Shown: positions 1-5,873 of the stretch, one piece after another
Numbering within the stretch: the first letter of the stretch is position 1
Layout of the letters: each line of letters opens with the position of its first letter
Source: Clostridia bacterium
Lineage (GTDB): Bacteria > Bacillota > Clostridia > CAKSNL01 > HGM11501
Direction of reading: 5' to 3'
Length of the DNA: 12,276 bases
Assembly: GCA_030535815.1 (NCBI GenBank)
Contig: JAUNRD010000028.1
Coordinates: forward strand, 1 to 12,276
Notes under the pieces: generated by a model
The model's database searches: none
Seen by the model: the letters and a program-made list of their open reading frames with translations, nothing else
What the model was told of the DNA's origin: nothing
Made by a program: the position numbers and the translations under genes

Positions 1-537
1 CCTAAAAATCTTTCCGTTATTGCTATGATAATATCGGGGATTCCGGGAATAATTTTACAGTTTTCATTAATTCCTGCCATTTTACTTCTTACGGGAAAAG
101 CCGTAAAAGCCCCTTCCCGGATAGAATATGCCGTTAAAAAAATAAATTCAGGCAAGGCTTCACTCGTTTTACTGAAGGGCCGAAAAATCATTGACGTTTC
201 AAAATCAAGAGGGATTTCTCACCTTTTGGAGCTTTACGATAAAGGACTTATGAAAGACGCCTTTGTATGCGACATAATAATCGGCAAGGCCGCCGCTATG
301 ATTTTTTATGCAGGCGGTATAAGCTCCTGCTACGGAAAAACAGTAAGCGAAAGCGCCCTTGACTTTCTTCAGGAAAAAGGGATAAATATAACATACGGTG
401 AAACCACAAAAATAATCCGAAACCGTAAGGGCACAGGAATGTGCCCGATGGAAGAAACAGTTTCAGATATATCCGATGAAAAAATTGCCATAGAGCTTTT
501 AAGAGAGAAAATACAGAGTTTAAGGAGTTCTTCTTGA
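1..537 (+). CDS. Membrane-anchored DUF1893 protein, possible ECF S-component fusion (5' partial)
   Basis: The reading frame is open from base 1, so the true start lies upstream of the window and the ATG at 25 is probably internal. Counting from that Met, residues 1-24 form a hydrophobic segment (GIPGIILQ...IPAILLL) followed by a basic stretch, like the last membrane helix of an ECF-transporter substrate-binding (S) component. Residues about 34-165 match the DUF1893/TM1506 family as I remember it: an LVLLKGRKI strand, LLELYDKGL, GKAAA, and the family's hallmark GTGMCPMEE at 136-144, which contains the conserved Cys. DUF1893 has a cytidine-deaminase-like fold, and its biochemical role is not established. 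The stop TGA shares one base with the ATG of the PHP gene, so the two are probably translationally coupled. The DUF1893 assignment is strong; the S-component assignment is inferred from one helix. Confidence 0.75.
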   Translation, partial: PKNLSVIAMIISGIPGIILQFSLIPAILLLTGKAVKAPSRIEYAVKKINSGKASLVLLKGRKIIDVSKSRGISHLLELYDKGLMKDAFVCDIIIGKAAAMIFYAGGISSCYGKTVSESALDFLQEKGINITYGETTKIIRNRKGTGMCPMEETVSDISDEKIAIELLREKIQSLRSSS

Positions 538-1523
538 TGAAAAAGTTTTTACTTCCCGAGGAGGGAAAATTTTATAAAGCAAATCTTCATTGCCACTCAA
601 CTGTTTCCGACGGTCAATGGACTCCCGAAGAAATAAAGGAGCGCTATATGGCGGAAGGCTACTCTGTTGTGGCATATACCGACCACGACGTTTTAATCCC
701 TCACACTTATCTTAAGGATGAAAACTTTCTTCCCTTAAACGGCCTTGAGGTCGAAATAAATGAAGATGACTCTATCTTGCGAACCAAAAAGAGCTGTCAT
801 ATCTGTATGATTGCCCTTTCAGAGGATAACCTGATACAGCCCTGCTATCACAGAACAAAGTTTATTCCGCCCTGGTCGGAAAAATACAGACCTATGGCAA
901 AATTCGATGAATCCAAAAGCGACTTTGAACGGGAATATACCGGCGAATGCATAAGCCGTATGATGAAAGAAGCACGGGACGAAGGCTTCTTCGTAACTTA
1001 TAATCATCCTGCCTGGTCCCTTGAAAGCTACCCGGAATATTCTGCTTATCACAATATGCACGCCATGGAAATTATCAATTACGGTTGCCTTGTCTATGGC
1101 TACAACGACTACAACGAAAAGGAATACGACGACCTTCTTCGTATGGGAAGGCGGATTTACTGCGTTGCCGGAGATGACAATCACAACGGGCTTCCCGACT
1201 CTTTCGGCGGATTCACAATGATAAAGGCAAAAAGCCTTACATACGAAGAAATAACAGGCGCCCTGGTTGAAGGGAACTTTTATGCTTCAATGGGGCCTGA
1301 AATCCATTCCCTTTGGTTTGAGGACGGCTTTATCCATATAAAAACTTCTCCTGCGGCAACTATCGTAAGTACAAGCGGAATAAGGCGTGTCGGAAGAGCC
1401 GTTAACACCGATGAAGCAAAGTTCGAGGTTTACCCCGAGGATGTTTATGTCAGAATCACCGTTACCGATAAGGAAGGAAAGCACGCCAACACCAATGCAT
1501 ATTTTACGGATGAGCTTTTCTGA
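537..1523 (+). CDS. PHP-domain metal-dependent phosphoesterase
   Basis: A 328-residue PHP-family protein (polymerase and histidinol phosphatase superfamily). The metal-ligand motifs appear in order: HCH at residues 18-20, TDHD at 48-51, an acidic LEVE at 70-73, His88, NHP at 156-158 and the terminal GDDNH at 212-216. Such proteins hydrolyse phosphoesters with a di- or trinuclear metal site; the substrate cannot be read from the sequence. There is no signal peptide, so it should be cytoplasmic. I chose the ATG at 537, not the TTG at 534, because AAGGAG at 522-527 sits about 9 nt upstream of it and because it overlaps the upstream TGA by one base. The C-terminal 80 residues after the metal site look like a small beta domain. 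The next gene (AraC) follows after 18 nt, so the three genes form one operon. Confidence 0.9.
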   Translation: MKKFLLPEEGKFYKANLHCHSTVSDGQWTPEEIKERYMAEGYSVVAYTDHDVLIPHTYLKDENFLPLNGLEVEINEDDSILRTKKSCHICMIALSEDNLIQPCYHRTKFIPPWSEKYRPMAKFDESKSDFEREYTGECISRMMKEARDEGFFVTYNHPAWSLESYPEYSAYHNMHAMEIINYGCLVYGYNDYNEKEYDDLLRMGRRIYCVAGDDNHNGLPDSFGGFTMIKAKSLTYEEITGALVEGNFYASMGPEIHSLWFEDGFIHIKTSPAATIVSTSGIRRVGRAVNTDEAKFEVYPEDVYVRITVTDKEGKHANTNAYFTDELF

Positions 1524-1541
1524 TACCAGAAGGAGAACTTT

Positions 1542-2342
1542 ATGATTATAAAATACGAAGAAAATCCCCTTGATATGATGATACGTCAAGGCAAATGGCA
1601 AAAGGATTTAAGCTATTTTCACCATCACGATAAAATAGAGATAATCTTTTGCAAAGGTGCCCCCTTCGGTGCACTTATCGATGGCGTAAGATACGAGGTA
1701 AAAAAGGGCGACATCGTGGTAATCGGCGAGCAGAAAATTCATAATTTTTACATATATGAGGACGATACACCCTATCTTTTATGCCAGTTTCCTTTAAGCA
1801 TACTTTTAAATAACGGCATTATTCCAAAGCCTATTAAACCCGTCATAACAAAAGAGGCCCTTTCCTCTATTCTAAATCTTTCATCCCATATTGAAAGCAT
1901 CGTATCTGTTCTTTTTTCCTATGGAAATGTAGCCACAGGAAGCAAAAGTCCCCTGGCAGAAAACCTTTACAGCGCCCTTTATTTTCTTCTTATGAAGCAT
2001 TTCGAGGAGGAGGAAGCATCCATCGTTCCGGGATGTGAAAAGGCTGACTTTTACAGAATATTAAAATATGCAAACGATAATTTTACCGGCGATTTAACCA
2101 TCAGCTCCATGGCAGCAGCCCTCTTTATGGACAGAGGCAGGCTTTCCAAAATATTTTATAAATATTCCGGAATGAAGCTTAACGCCTATATAAACGACCT
2201 TCGTATGGCAATGGCTCTTTCCCTTATGAAAGAAGGAATGAGCATTTCCCGCGCCGCATTGGATTCGGGCTTTCAGTCCGTAAGAACCTTTAACAATGTA
2301 TATAAATCAATAAAACAAAAACCGACGGAAACAAAAAAATGA
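1542..2342 (+). CDS. AraC-family transcriptional regulator (cupin + HTH)
   Basis: A 266-residue AraC/XylS-type regulator. The N-terminal half looks like a cupin sugar-sensing domain: a His triplet at 27-29 (FHHHDKIEI), then GVRYEVKKGDIVVI, the usual 'ligand pocket' strands. Residues about 165-262 carry the two helix-turn-helix motifs: LTISSMAAALFMDRGRLSKIF and, after a linker helix, SISRAALDSGFQSVRTFNNVYK. The extreme C terminus (QKPTETKK) departs from the usual P-x-E-Y-R ending but is otherwise full length. The ribosome site is AGAAGGAGA just upstream of the ATG. It is the last gene of an operon with the PHP and DUF1893 genes, and its stop codon lies inside the terminator stem. The target is unknown; the convergent GH13 gene and the operon itself are candidates. 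Confidence 0.93.
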   Translation: MIIKYEENPLDMMIRQGKWQKDLSYFHHHDKIEIIFCKGAPFGALIDGVRYEVKKGDIVVIGEQKIHNFYIYEDDTPYLLCQFPLSILLNNGIIPKPIKPVITKEALSSILNLSSHIESIVSVLFSYGNVATGSKSPLAENLYSALYFLLMKHFEEEEASIVPGCEKADFYRILKYANDNFTGDLTISSMAAALFMDRGRLSKIFYKYSGMKLNAYINDLRMAMALSLMKEGMSISRAALDSGFQSVRTFNNVYKSIKQKPTETKK

Positions 2343-2370
2343 AAGCAGGCAATACCTGCTTTCATTTTTT
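2334..2370. terminator. Bidirectional Rho-independent terminator
   Basis: A perfect 16-bp inverted repeat (2334-2349 with 2355-2370) with a CAATA loop. The GC part is GAAAGCAGG/CCTGCTTTC, flanked by six A on the left and six T on the right, so it gives a U-run on either strand. It lies between the convergent AraC gene, whose stop is inside the left arm, and the GH13 gene, whose stop is 2 nt away. Confidence 0.95.
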
Positions 2371-2371
2371 A

Positions 2372-3667
2372 TTATCTCTTTAATTCAAGGGCGCAGAAGC
2401 CGAAGCCGTCAAGGGTTACCTTTGTTCCCTCTGCCTCATATCTTCTTCCGGAAATTTCTGTTGCAAAGCTTAAAAAGTCCTTTTCATACTTTGCCTTTTT
2501 ATCCGAAAGATTTACAAGCACTAAAATTTTCTTATCGCCCTTTGTTCTTTCAAAGGTAATCAAACTGCTTTTATTCCTGCTCGTAATTTTCATATCAGCA
2601 TCGAAAAGCATGGGATAGTCTTTTCTCATGGCGTTAATCTCTTCGATAAACTCCATTCTGTCCATCCCCTCTTCACGAAGAGCATTTGACCAGTTGATGC
2701 CGATTCGCTTTCCGTAAAAGCGGTTTGAGAACATACACTGCTCCGCCTTGTCTGCAATTTCGTTGCCGTTCCATATAAAGGGAACACCGGGAACTGTGTA
2801 CATAAGGAAATAGCAGCACTCTGTCTGCTCGGGCGTAAAGACACTGTCAAGACGCTCATTGTCCGATGCGTGGTCGTGATTTTCAAAAAGGTTTACGTGC
2901 TTATAGCCCGCCTTTGCGGAATATGCCTCGTTTATCTTAAATTCTTCCGTTTTGTTTTCCGCGTCCATAAGCCTTCTCCAGCCTCTGCCGCCGAAGGCAA
3001 GGCATCTGTACTGAAGGTCAAAGACTCCGCTATTTACATAGTCAGGCTTCATTCCCTCGTCAAGGAAAATGACGTTTTTGTTTATGGCGTGAACCCTCTT
3101 TCTTCCCTCTGCCCAGAAGTCCATACATATGCAATCGCCCACGTCACAGCGGAATCCGTCGGCACCGTAGTCTCGCACGAAGGTTTCCATATTGGTGTAA
3201 AGGTACTCCCTTACATCGTAATTGTCATAGTTGATTCTTGCAAAGGGCCAGGTTTCGCCAACCAGGGGCGTTCCGTCCTCATTCTGAAGCACCCAGTCGG
3301 GATGGTCCTTGATAAATACCGCATTTGCTCCGCAGTGGAGATATACAAGGTCAAACATAACCTTAAGGCCTATCCTGTGTGCCTCAGCCACGAATGCCAA
3401 AAGGTCTTCGTTGGTGCCGTATTCTTCGTCCACGTTGAAATAGTCAATCATTTTATAGGGGTTTTTGGGGTTGCCGCAACCGGATTTTCTCTGTCTCGGG
3501 CTCCAGGAGGATTCATCCATAGAATCGTCCGACTTCCAGACCGGGGCGATGTAAACCCAGGTTACGCCGAGGCTTTTTATGTAGGGAAGCATTTTTGCCG
3601 CCGCATTGATTGTTCCTTCCGGCGTCATGGCTCTGAAGGAAAGCTGATAAATAATCATACTGTTCAT
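2372..3667 (-). CDS. GH13 alpha-amylase-family glycoside hydrolase, cytoplasmic
   Basis: A 431-residue family GH13 (beta/alpha)8 enzyme acting on alpha-glucosidic bonds. All four classical regions are present: region I DLVYLH (106-111), region II GFRCD with the nucleophile Asp175, region III FLDE with the acid/base Glu204, and region IV ENHD with His264-Asp265. WNGNEI (299-304) corresponds to the usual YYGDEIG. There is no signal peptide, so it probably cleaves imported malto-oligosaccharides or related glucans; the exact specificity (oligo-alpha-glucosidase, neopullulanase or other) is not clear. I chose the ATG at 3667: GGTGA lies 5 nt upstream, and the GTG at 3676 is part of that ribosome site. 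The only other strand-matched signal is its own promoter at 3697-3725. It is divergent from an AraC regulator that is the likely controller. Confidence 0.93.
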   Translation of the reverse strand: MNSMIIYQLSFRAMTPEGTINAAAKMLPYIKSLGVTWVYIAPVWKSDDSMDESSWSPRQRKSGCGNPKNPYKMIDYFNVDEEYGTNEDLLAFVAEAHRIGLKVMFDLVYLHCGANAVFIKDHPDWVLQNEDGTPLVGETWPFARINYDNYDVREYLYTNMETFVRDYGADGFRCDVGDCICMDFWAEGRKRVHAINKNVIFLDEGMKPDYVNSGVFDLQYRCLAFGGRGWRRLMDAENKTEEFKINEAYSAKAGYKHVNLFENHDHASDNERLDSVFTPEQTECCYFLMYTVPGVPFIWNGNEIADKAEQCMFSNRFYGKRIGINWSNALREEGMDRMEFIEEINAMRKDYPMLFDADMKITSRNKSSLITFERTKGDKKILVLVNLSDKKAKYEKDFLSFATEISGRRYEAEGTKVTLDGFGFCALELKR

Positions 3668-3696
3668 AAAAATCACCCTTTCATATTTATACCTTG

Positions 3697-3725
3697 ATTA
3701 TATAATATAAAAGCGCCCTTTTCAA
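3697..3725 (-). promoter_or_regulatory. Sigma-A promoter of the GH13 gene
   Basis: On the minus strand: TTGAAA (3720-3725), a 17-nt spacer, then a perfect TATAAT (3697-3702). It sits 30 nt upstream of the GH13 ATG. Confidence 0.85.
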
Positions 3726-3752
3726 TCCCTCATATCGCTATAAAGGTTTGAA

Positions 3753-3814
3753 TTTCGCAACTTGACGAATCGATTTTTCCATGATATTATGTACATATAT
3801 TTCATTTTGCGAAA
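3753..3814. promoter_or_regulatory. Inverted repeat in the divergent control region, candidate AraC operator
   Basis: TTTCGCAA at 3753-3760 is matched by its exact reverse complement TTGCGAAA at 3807-3814. The half-sites flank the -35 and -10 boxes of the AraC promoter, one just upstream of the -35 and one within the 5' leader. This would suit autoregulation by looping or occlusion. Binding is inferred; eight bases of symmetry alone could be chance. Confidence 0.4.
3762..3790 (+). promoter_or_regulatory. Sigma-A promoter of the second AraC gene
   Basis: TTGACG (3762-3767), a 17-nt spacer, then TATTAT (3785-3790). It lies 35 nt before the ATG at 3825. Because the TTG at 3762 is this -35 box, it is not a translation start. 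Confidence 0.8.
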
Positions 3815-3824
3815 GGTGAAGCTT

Positions 3825-4565
3825 ATGGATATTTATATAAAATCCTTTTTAGGCGTTTTTATAAACAGGCGCAGGAAAGAGGCTTTTTTTACGTCTCCCA
3901 GAGACTTTTCGGTTTTAAGCTTCAGAACAAAAGGTAACGCCGTTTTTTACCGCAACGGAAAAACCGTACACGTTTCCGAAAACGACATTTTATACGTTCC
4001 CGAAAACATTTTCTACAGCCAGGAAAGCGAAACCGAGGACGAAATTATCGCCATTCACTTCAAGGTAAACGCTGATCTTTTTCCCGACCTTACCTCGCTT
4101 ACTCCGAAGGATTCCAAAATAGCAGGTGAGCTTTTCAAAAAGGCATACAGCCTTTACACCTCGGGAGGAGAAAATGCTCATTTTCTTTGTCTTTCCGTAA
4201 TTTACGAAATACTCAATTTGTTTTTAACTAAAAATACAGAGAGCCTTCCGCCTATATTATCCAAAGCCATAGATATAATGGATGTCAAAAGCTTTGATTC
4301 CTCTTTTTCCATAGAAGCACTTTCCGAAAGCCTTTCCGTAAGCCAGGCATATCTTCGTATGCTTTTTTCAAAACATCTTAAAACTTCCCCCTCCGCCTAT
4401 ATTAAAAGCCTTCGCTTCGAACGGGCAAAAAAGCTTCTTGAAACGGGATATTATTCGGTCAGAACGGTTTCCGAAATGTCAGGCTATGAAAACGAGAAAA
4501 ACTTTTCCACCGCTTTTAAAAAATTCACAGGAAAATGCCCCTCGGAATACAAAAAGGGGCTGTAA
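3825..4565 (+). CDS. AraC-family transcriptional regulator
   Basis: A 246-residue AraC/XylS regulator. Residues 1-90 form a short cupin-type sensing domain (GNAVFYRNGKTVHVSENDILYVP). Residues about 145-244 form the canonical double HTH: FSIEALSESLSVSQAYLRMLF, then RAKKLL, SVRTVSEMSGYENEKNFSTAF and the textbook ending KKFTGKCPSEYKK. I chose the ATG at 3825, preceded by AAAGGTGA at 3812-3819; an upstream in-frame TTG lies in the promoter. The gene is divergent from the GH13 glycosidase with only 157 nt between starts. This is the usual layout for a local activator of a sugar enzyme and suggests that it controls GH13. The stop codon falls in the left arm of the terminator. Confidence 0.95.
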   Translation: MDIYIKSFLGVFINRRRKEAFFTSPRDFSVLSFRTKGNAVFYRNGKTVHVSENDILYVPENIFYSQESETEDEIIAIHFKVNADLFPDLTSLTPKDSKIAGELFKKAYSLYTSGGENAHFLCLSVIYEILNLFLTKNTESLPPILSKAIDIMDVKSFDSSFSIEALSESLSVSQAYLRMLFSKHLKTSPSAYIKSLRFERAKKLLETGYYSVRTVSEMSGYENEKNFSTAFKKFTGKCPSEYKKGL

Positions 4566-4585
4566 AATAATTACAGCCCCTTTTT
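4551..4585 (+). terminator. Rho-independent terminator of the second AraC gene
   Basis: A perfect 15-bp stem (4551-4565 with 4571-4585), loop AATAA, GC core GGGGCTGTAA, ending in TTTTT. The last codons and the TAA of the AraC gene form the left arm. Confidence 0.93.
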
Positions 4586-4611
4586 CAGGAGATAGGAAAA
4601 AATGCTTCAGA

Positions 4612-4703
4612 ACGGACAAACTGAATTGAGAAAGTCTGTTTACAGACTTTTCGAAAGTTACCCGAAGGCGTATATAGATACGTCGAGGGTGAAGTTTGTT
4701 CGT
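4612..4703 (+). ncRNA. Candidate structured RNA with three-way junction
   Basis: I do not recognise a family. The segment folds into three stems. P1 is 11 bp, closing the element (4612-4622 with 4693-4703, one G-U). P2 is AAAGTCTG/CAGACTTT with a TTTA loop (4631-4650). P3 is TTACCC/GGGTGA (4658-4663 with 4687-4692), carrying an asymmetric internal loop (GAAGG versus TCGA) and an apical CGTAT/ATACG hairpin with an ATAG loop. P3 stacks directly on P1. The two non-Watson-Crick pairs are G-U on the + strand and would be A-C on the other, so the + strand is the likely RNA. A terminator hairpin follows at 4725-4750. I found no convincing promoter, so a repeated DNA element or a processed transcript remains possible. 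An overlapping ORF (4602-4916) has no protein-like features. Confidence 0.5.
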
Positions 4704-4724
4704 AGCAAAAAGGCTCAAAATGAA

Positions 4725-4750
4725 GAAAAATCGCAGGAATGCGATTTTTC
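4725..4750. terminator. Hairpin terminator, probably bidirectional
   Basis: An 11-bp perfect stem GAAAAATCGCA / TGCGATTTTTC with loop GGAA. The A5/T5 edges allow U-runs on both strands. It could end the structured RNA on the + strand and the YgjP-type gene, 90 nt away, on the - strand. Confidence 0.75.
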
Positions 4751-4840
4751 AACACTATTTTTCAACATAGAGTTTGTAACTTTGCCCAATCCACTAATTT
4801 ATTCGCCTTTTTGCGGTCTGGACTTTTTTTACATCTCCTT

Positions 4841-5398
4841 TTATTTTAATACTATTTCTTTAAGCTTTTCTCTTTGCTCCTTCCAATCGGGGCAGACCTT
4901 TGAAAGCTCATCGTAAAAATCCTTACCGTGGCCCGATACGAAAAAGTGAGTAAATTCGTGATATATGACATATTCCACGCACATTTTTGATGAATATTTA
5001 AGGTTTAAGTTAAATGTCAAAATCTTTTCCTTTACCCTGCAGTTTCCCCACATTGTTTTCATTCTGCGAAATTTAATTAAAGGGAAAGCAATGCCCCTTT
5101 TTTCGTAATAAGGATAAATTTCTTTGCAAAAGCTTAAGATAAAGCTTTTAAGTCCGTCCTCCGAAAAATGCTCCGTGTTTACCTTGTTTGCTCGTTCCTT
5201 CTGTCGTTCTCTTGCCTTTAGTATGAATTCAGAATTTTTACGGATAAAATCCCCGATGAATTTTTTGCTTGTAAAACGGTTTGCCGAAACGTAAATCATG
5301 CCGTCACCTTTTACTCGTAGATTTACGTTTTTAACATTTTTACGCACAAGCTCATATTCCGTTTCAACGCCGTTTAAGTAAATTTTCTCGATGGACAT
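4841..5398 (-). CDS. YgjP-type M48-like zinc metallopeptidase (DUF45)
   Basis: A 185-residue protein of the YgjP/DUF45 metal-dependent hydrolase family. Zinc ligands are HEFTH at residues 147-151 (His147, Glu148, His151) and a third His157 in SGHGKDFY. The conserved MWGNC (116-120) precedes them, as in the family (consensus WGSC). The N terminus has the typical short beta-strand pairs (KNVNLRVKGDGMIYVSA). It has no signal peptide or membrane segment. Substrates of this family are not well established. I chose the ATG at 5398 because CAGGTGA lies 5 nt upstream; the in-frame TTG at 5443 is the -35 box of its promoter. It is a single-gene unit, unrelated in function to the sugar genes around it, and flanked on both sides by repeats or structured non-coding DNA. 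Confidence 0.9.
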   Translation of the reverse strand: MSIEKIYLNGVETEYELVRKNVKNVNLRVKGDGMIYVSANRFTSKKFIGDFIRKNSEFILKARERQKERANKVNTEHFSEDGLKSFILSFCKEIYPYYEKRGIAFPLIKFRRMKTMWGNCRVKEKILTFNLNLKYSSKMCVEYVIYHEFTHFFVSGHGKDFYDELSKVCPDWKEQREKLKEIVLK

Positions 5399-5414
5399 AT
5401 TATCACCTGACAAT

Positions 5415-5443
5415 ATTGTAACACGAAAAAGGGCTATGGTCAA
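5415..5443 (-). promoter_or_regulatory. Sigma-A promoter of the metallopeptidase gene
   Basis: On the minus strand: TTGACC (5438-5443), a 17-nt spacer, TACAAT (5415-5420). The -10 box is 17 nt before the ATG, so the leader is very short. Confidence 0.8.
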
Positions 5444-5448
5444 GAAAA

Positions 5449-5535
5449 GAGATTCTTCCGTAGGCGTTTTATAAAAACGCCGTCGTCAGAATGACACTTA
5501 CGGTGCCTGTCTTTCTGAGTGAAACGAAAAATCTC
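5449..5535. repeat. Palindromic intergenic element with GAGATT/AATCTC ends
   Basis: An 87-bp segment bounded by GAGATT (5449-5454) and AATCTC (5530-5535). It contains a perfect GGCGTTTT/AAAACGCC hairpin with loop ATA, and an imperfect hairpin TCAGAATGACA...TGTCTTTCTGA. The motifs 'GATTCTTC...CAGAATGACA' resemble short palindromic repeats I recall from many gut Clostridia. The copy number in this genome is unknown. It lies directly upstream of the metallopeptidase promoter. Confidence 0.5.
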
Positions 5536-5540
5536 CTTAT

Positions 5541-5687
5541 GCAGCAATTTATTGTTCCCTCCAAAGCACCCCTCTTCGGCTCTACTCGTGCACAATACCC
5601 TGTTCGGGTTTTGATTGTTTAGTTATAAAAACGGCTCGGCTGTTCGCCGAGCTTCTCGTTTTTACAACCTGACTGCGCAAAAACTTT
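5541..5687. repeat. Intergenic repeat R, uninterrupted copy
   Basis: About 147 bp nearly identical to 8615-8718 plus 8996-9041. It contains ACCC-TGTTC-GGGT (about 5597-5609), the stronger GCTCGGC-TGTTC-GCCGAGC hairpin (5634-5652) followed by a T-run, and GCAAAAAC-TTTGTT-GTTTTTGC (5677-5698, running past the shared part). The two TGTTC loops are the same. This copy is the empty site that defines the insertion in the second copy. No coding potential is seen. Confidence 0.85.
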
Positions 5688-5707
5688 GTTGTTTTTGCTT
5701 CGTCGCG

Positions 5708-5780
5708 AAAAATTAAACACCGCGTTCTGGCAAACGTGGTGCTTAAAGGAGGGAAATAAAAATATGTATTAACTTGCTAT
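5708..5780 (-). ncRNA. Candidate small RNA, copy 1 (about 73 nt)
   Basis: Reading the minus strand, an extended -10 promoter at 5787-5815 would start transcription near 5780. The predicted RNA has an unstructured leader containing UUUCCCUCCUUU. It then has a 14-bp hairpin (5713-5726 with 5733-5746, loop TGCCAG on the RNA strand) and a U-run ending near 5708. The leader is identical but for one base to the copy at 9524-9596, whereas the hairpin stem differs at several paired positions and keeps most of its pairing. CCUCCUUU matches the anti-Shine-Dalgarno end of 16S rRNA, a feature of C-rich regulatory sRNAs. Promoter, ends and function are predictions. The alternative is that this is simply the terminator of the upstream GH20 gene. 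Confidence 0.5.
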
Positions 5781-5873
5781 GGCCTTATTATAGCACCGCA
5801 AATATATTTTTTCAATACTCTATTTAGTAGAAATGCACGAATATTTCGGCTTATTTTTGTACAATATTCACAA
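5747..5873. repeat. Duplicated 3' flank of GH20 gene, copy 1
   Basis: The 127 bp between the GH20 stop codon and the sRNA hairpin line up without gaps with 9563-9689. The part next to the hairpin (5747-5795) has a single difference. The middle (about 5796-5820, the -35/-10 spacer region) is divergent. The part next to the stop codon differs at only about six positions. Confidence 0.85.
5787..5815 (-). promoter_or_regulatory. Extended -10 promoter of candidate sRNA, copy 1
   Basis: On the minus strand: TTGAAA (5810-5815), a 17-nt spacer ending in TGC, and TATAAT (5787-5792), giving the extended -10 TGCTATAAT. It points away from the GH20 gene into the repeats. Confidence 0.6.

Noticed and set aside
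819..1184. 121-residue minus strand ORF
   Set aside because: It is antisense to the PHP gene, whose metal-ligand motifs show that the + frame is the real one.
2870..3697. 275-residue + strand ORF
   Set aside because: It is fully antisense to the GH13 gene, has Val/His/Cys-rich odd composition and shows no motif; the GH13 frame carries all catalytic residues.
3762..3824. Longer N terminus for the second AraC gene starting at TTG 3762
   Set aside because: That TTG is the -35 box of a promoter with exact 17-nt spacing, and a good ribosome site precedes the ATG at 3825.
4602..4916. 104-residue + strand ORF
   Set aside because: It runs through the structured RNA, a terminator hairpin and the 3' end of the metallopeptidase gene. 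No domain or ribosome site is seen.
5399..5443. Longer N terminus for the metallopeptidase starting at TTG 5443
   Set aside because: It is the -35 box of its promoter. The ATG at 5398 has a well-placed AGGTGA and the family N terminus begins there.
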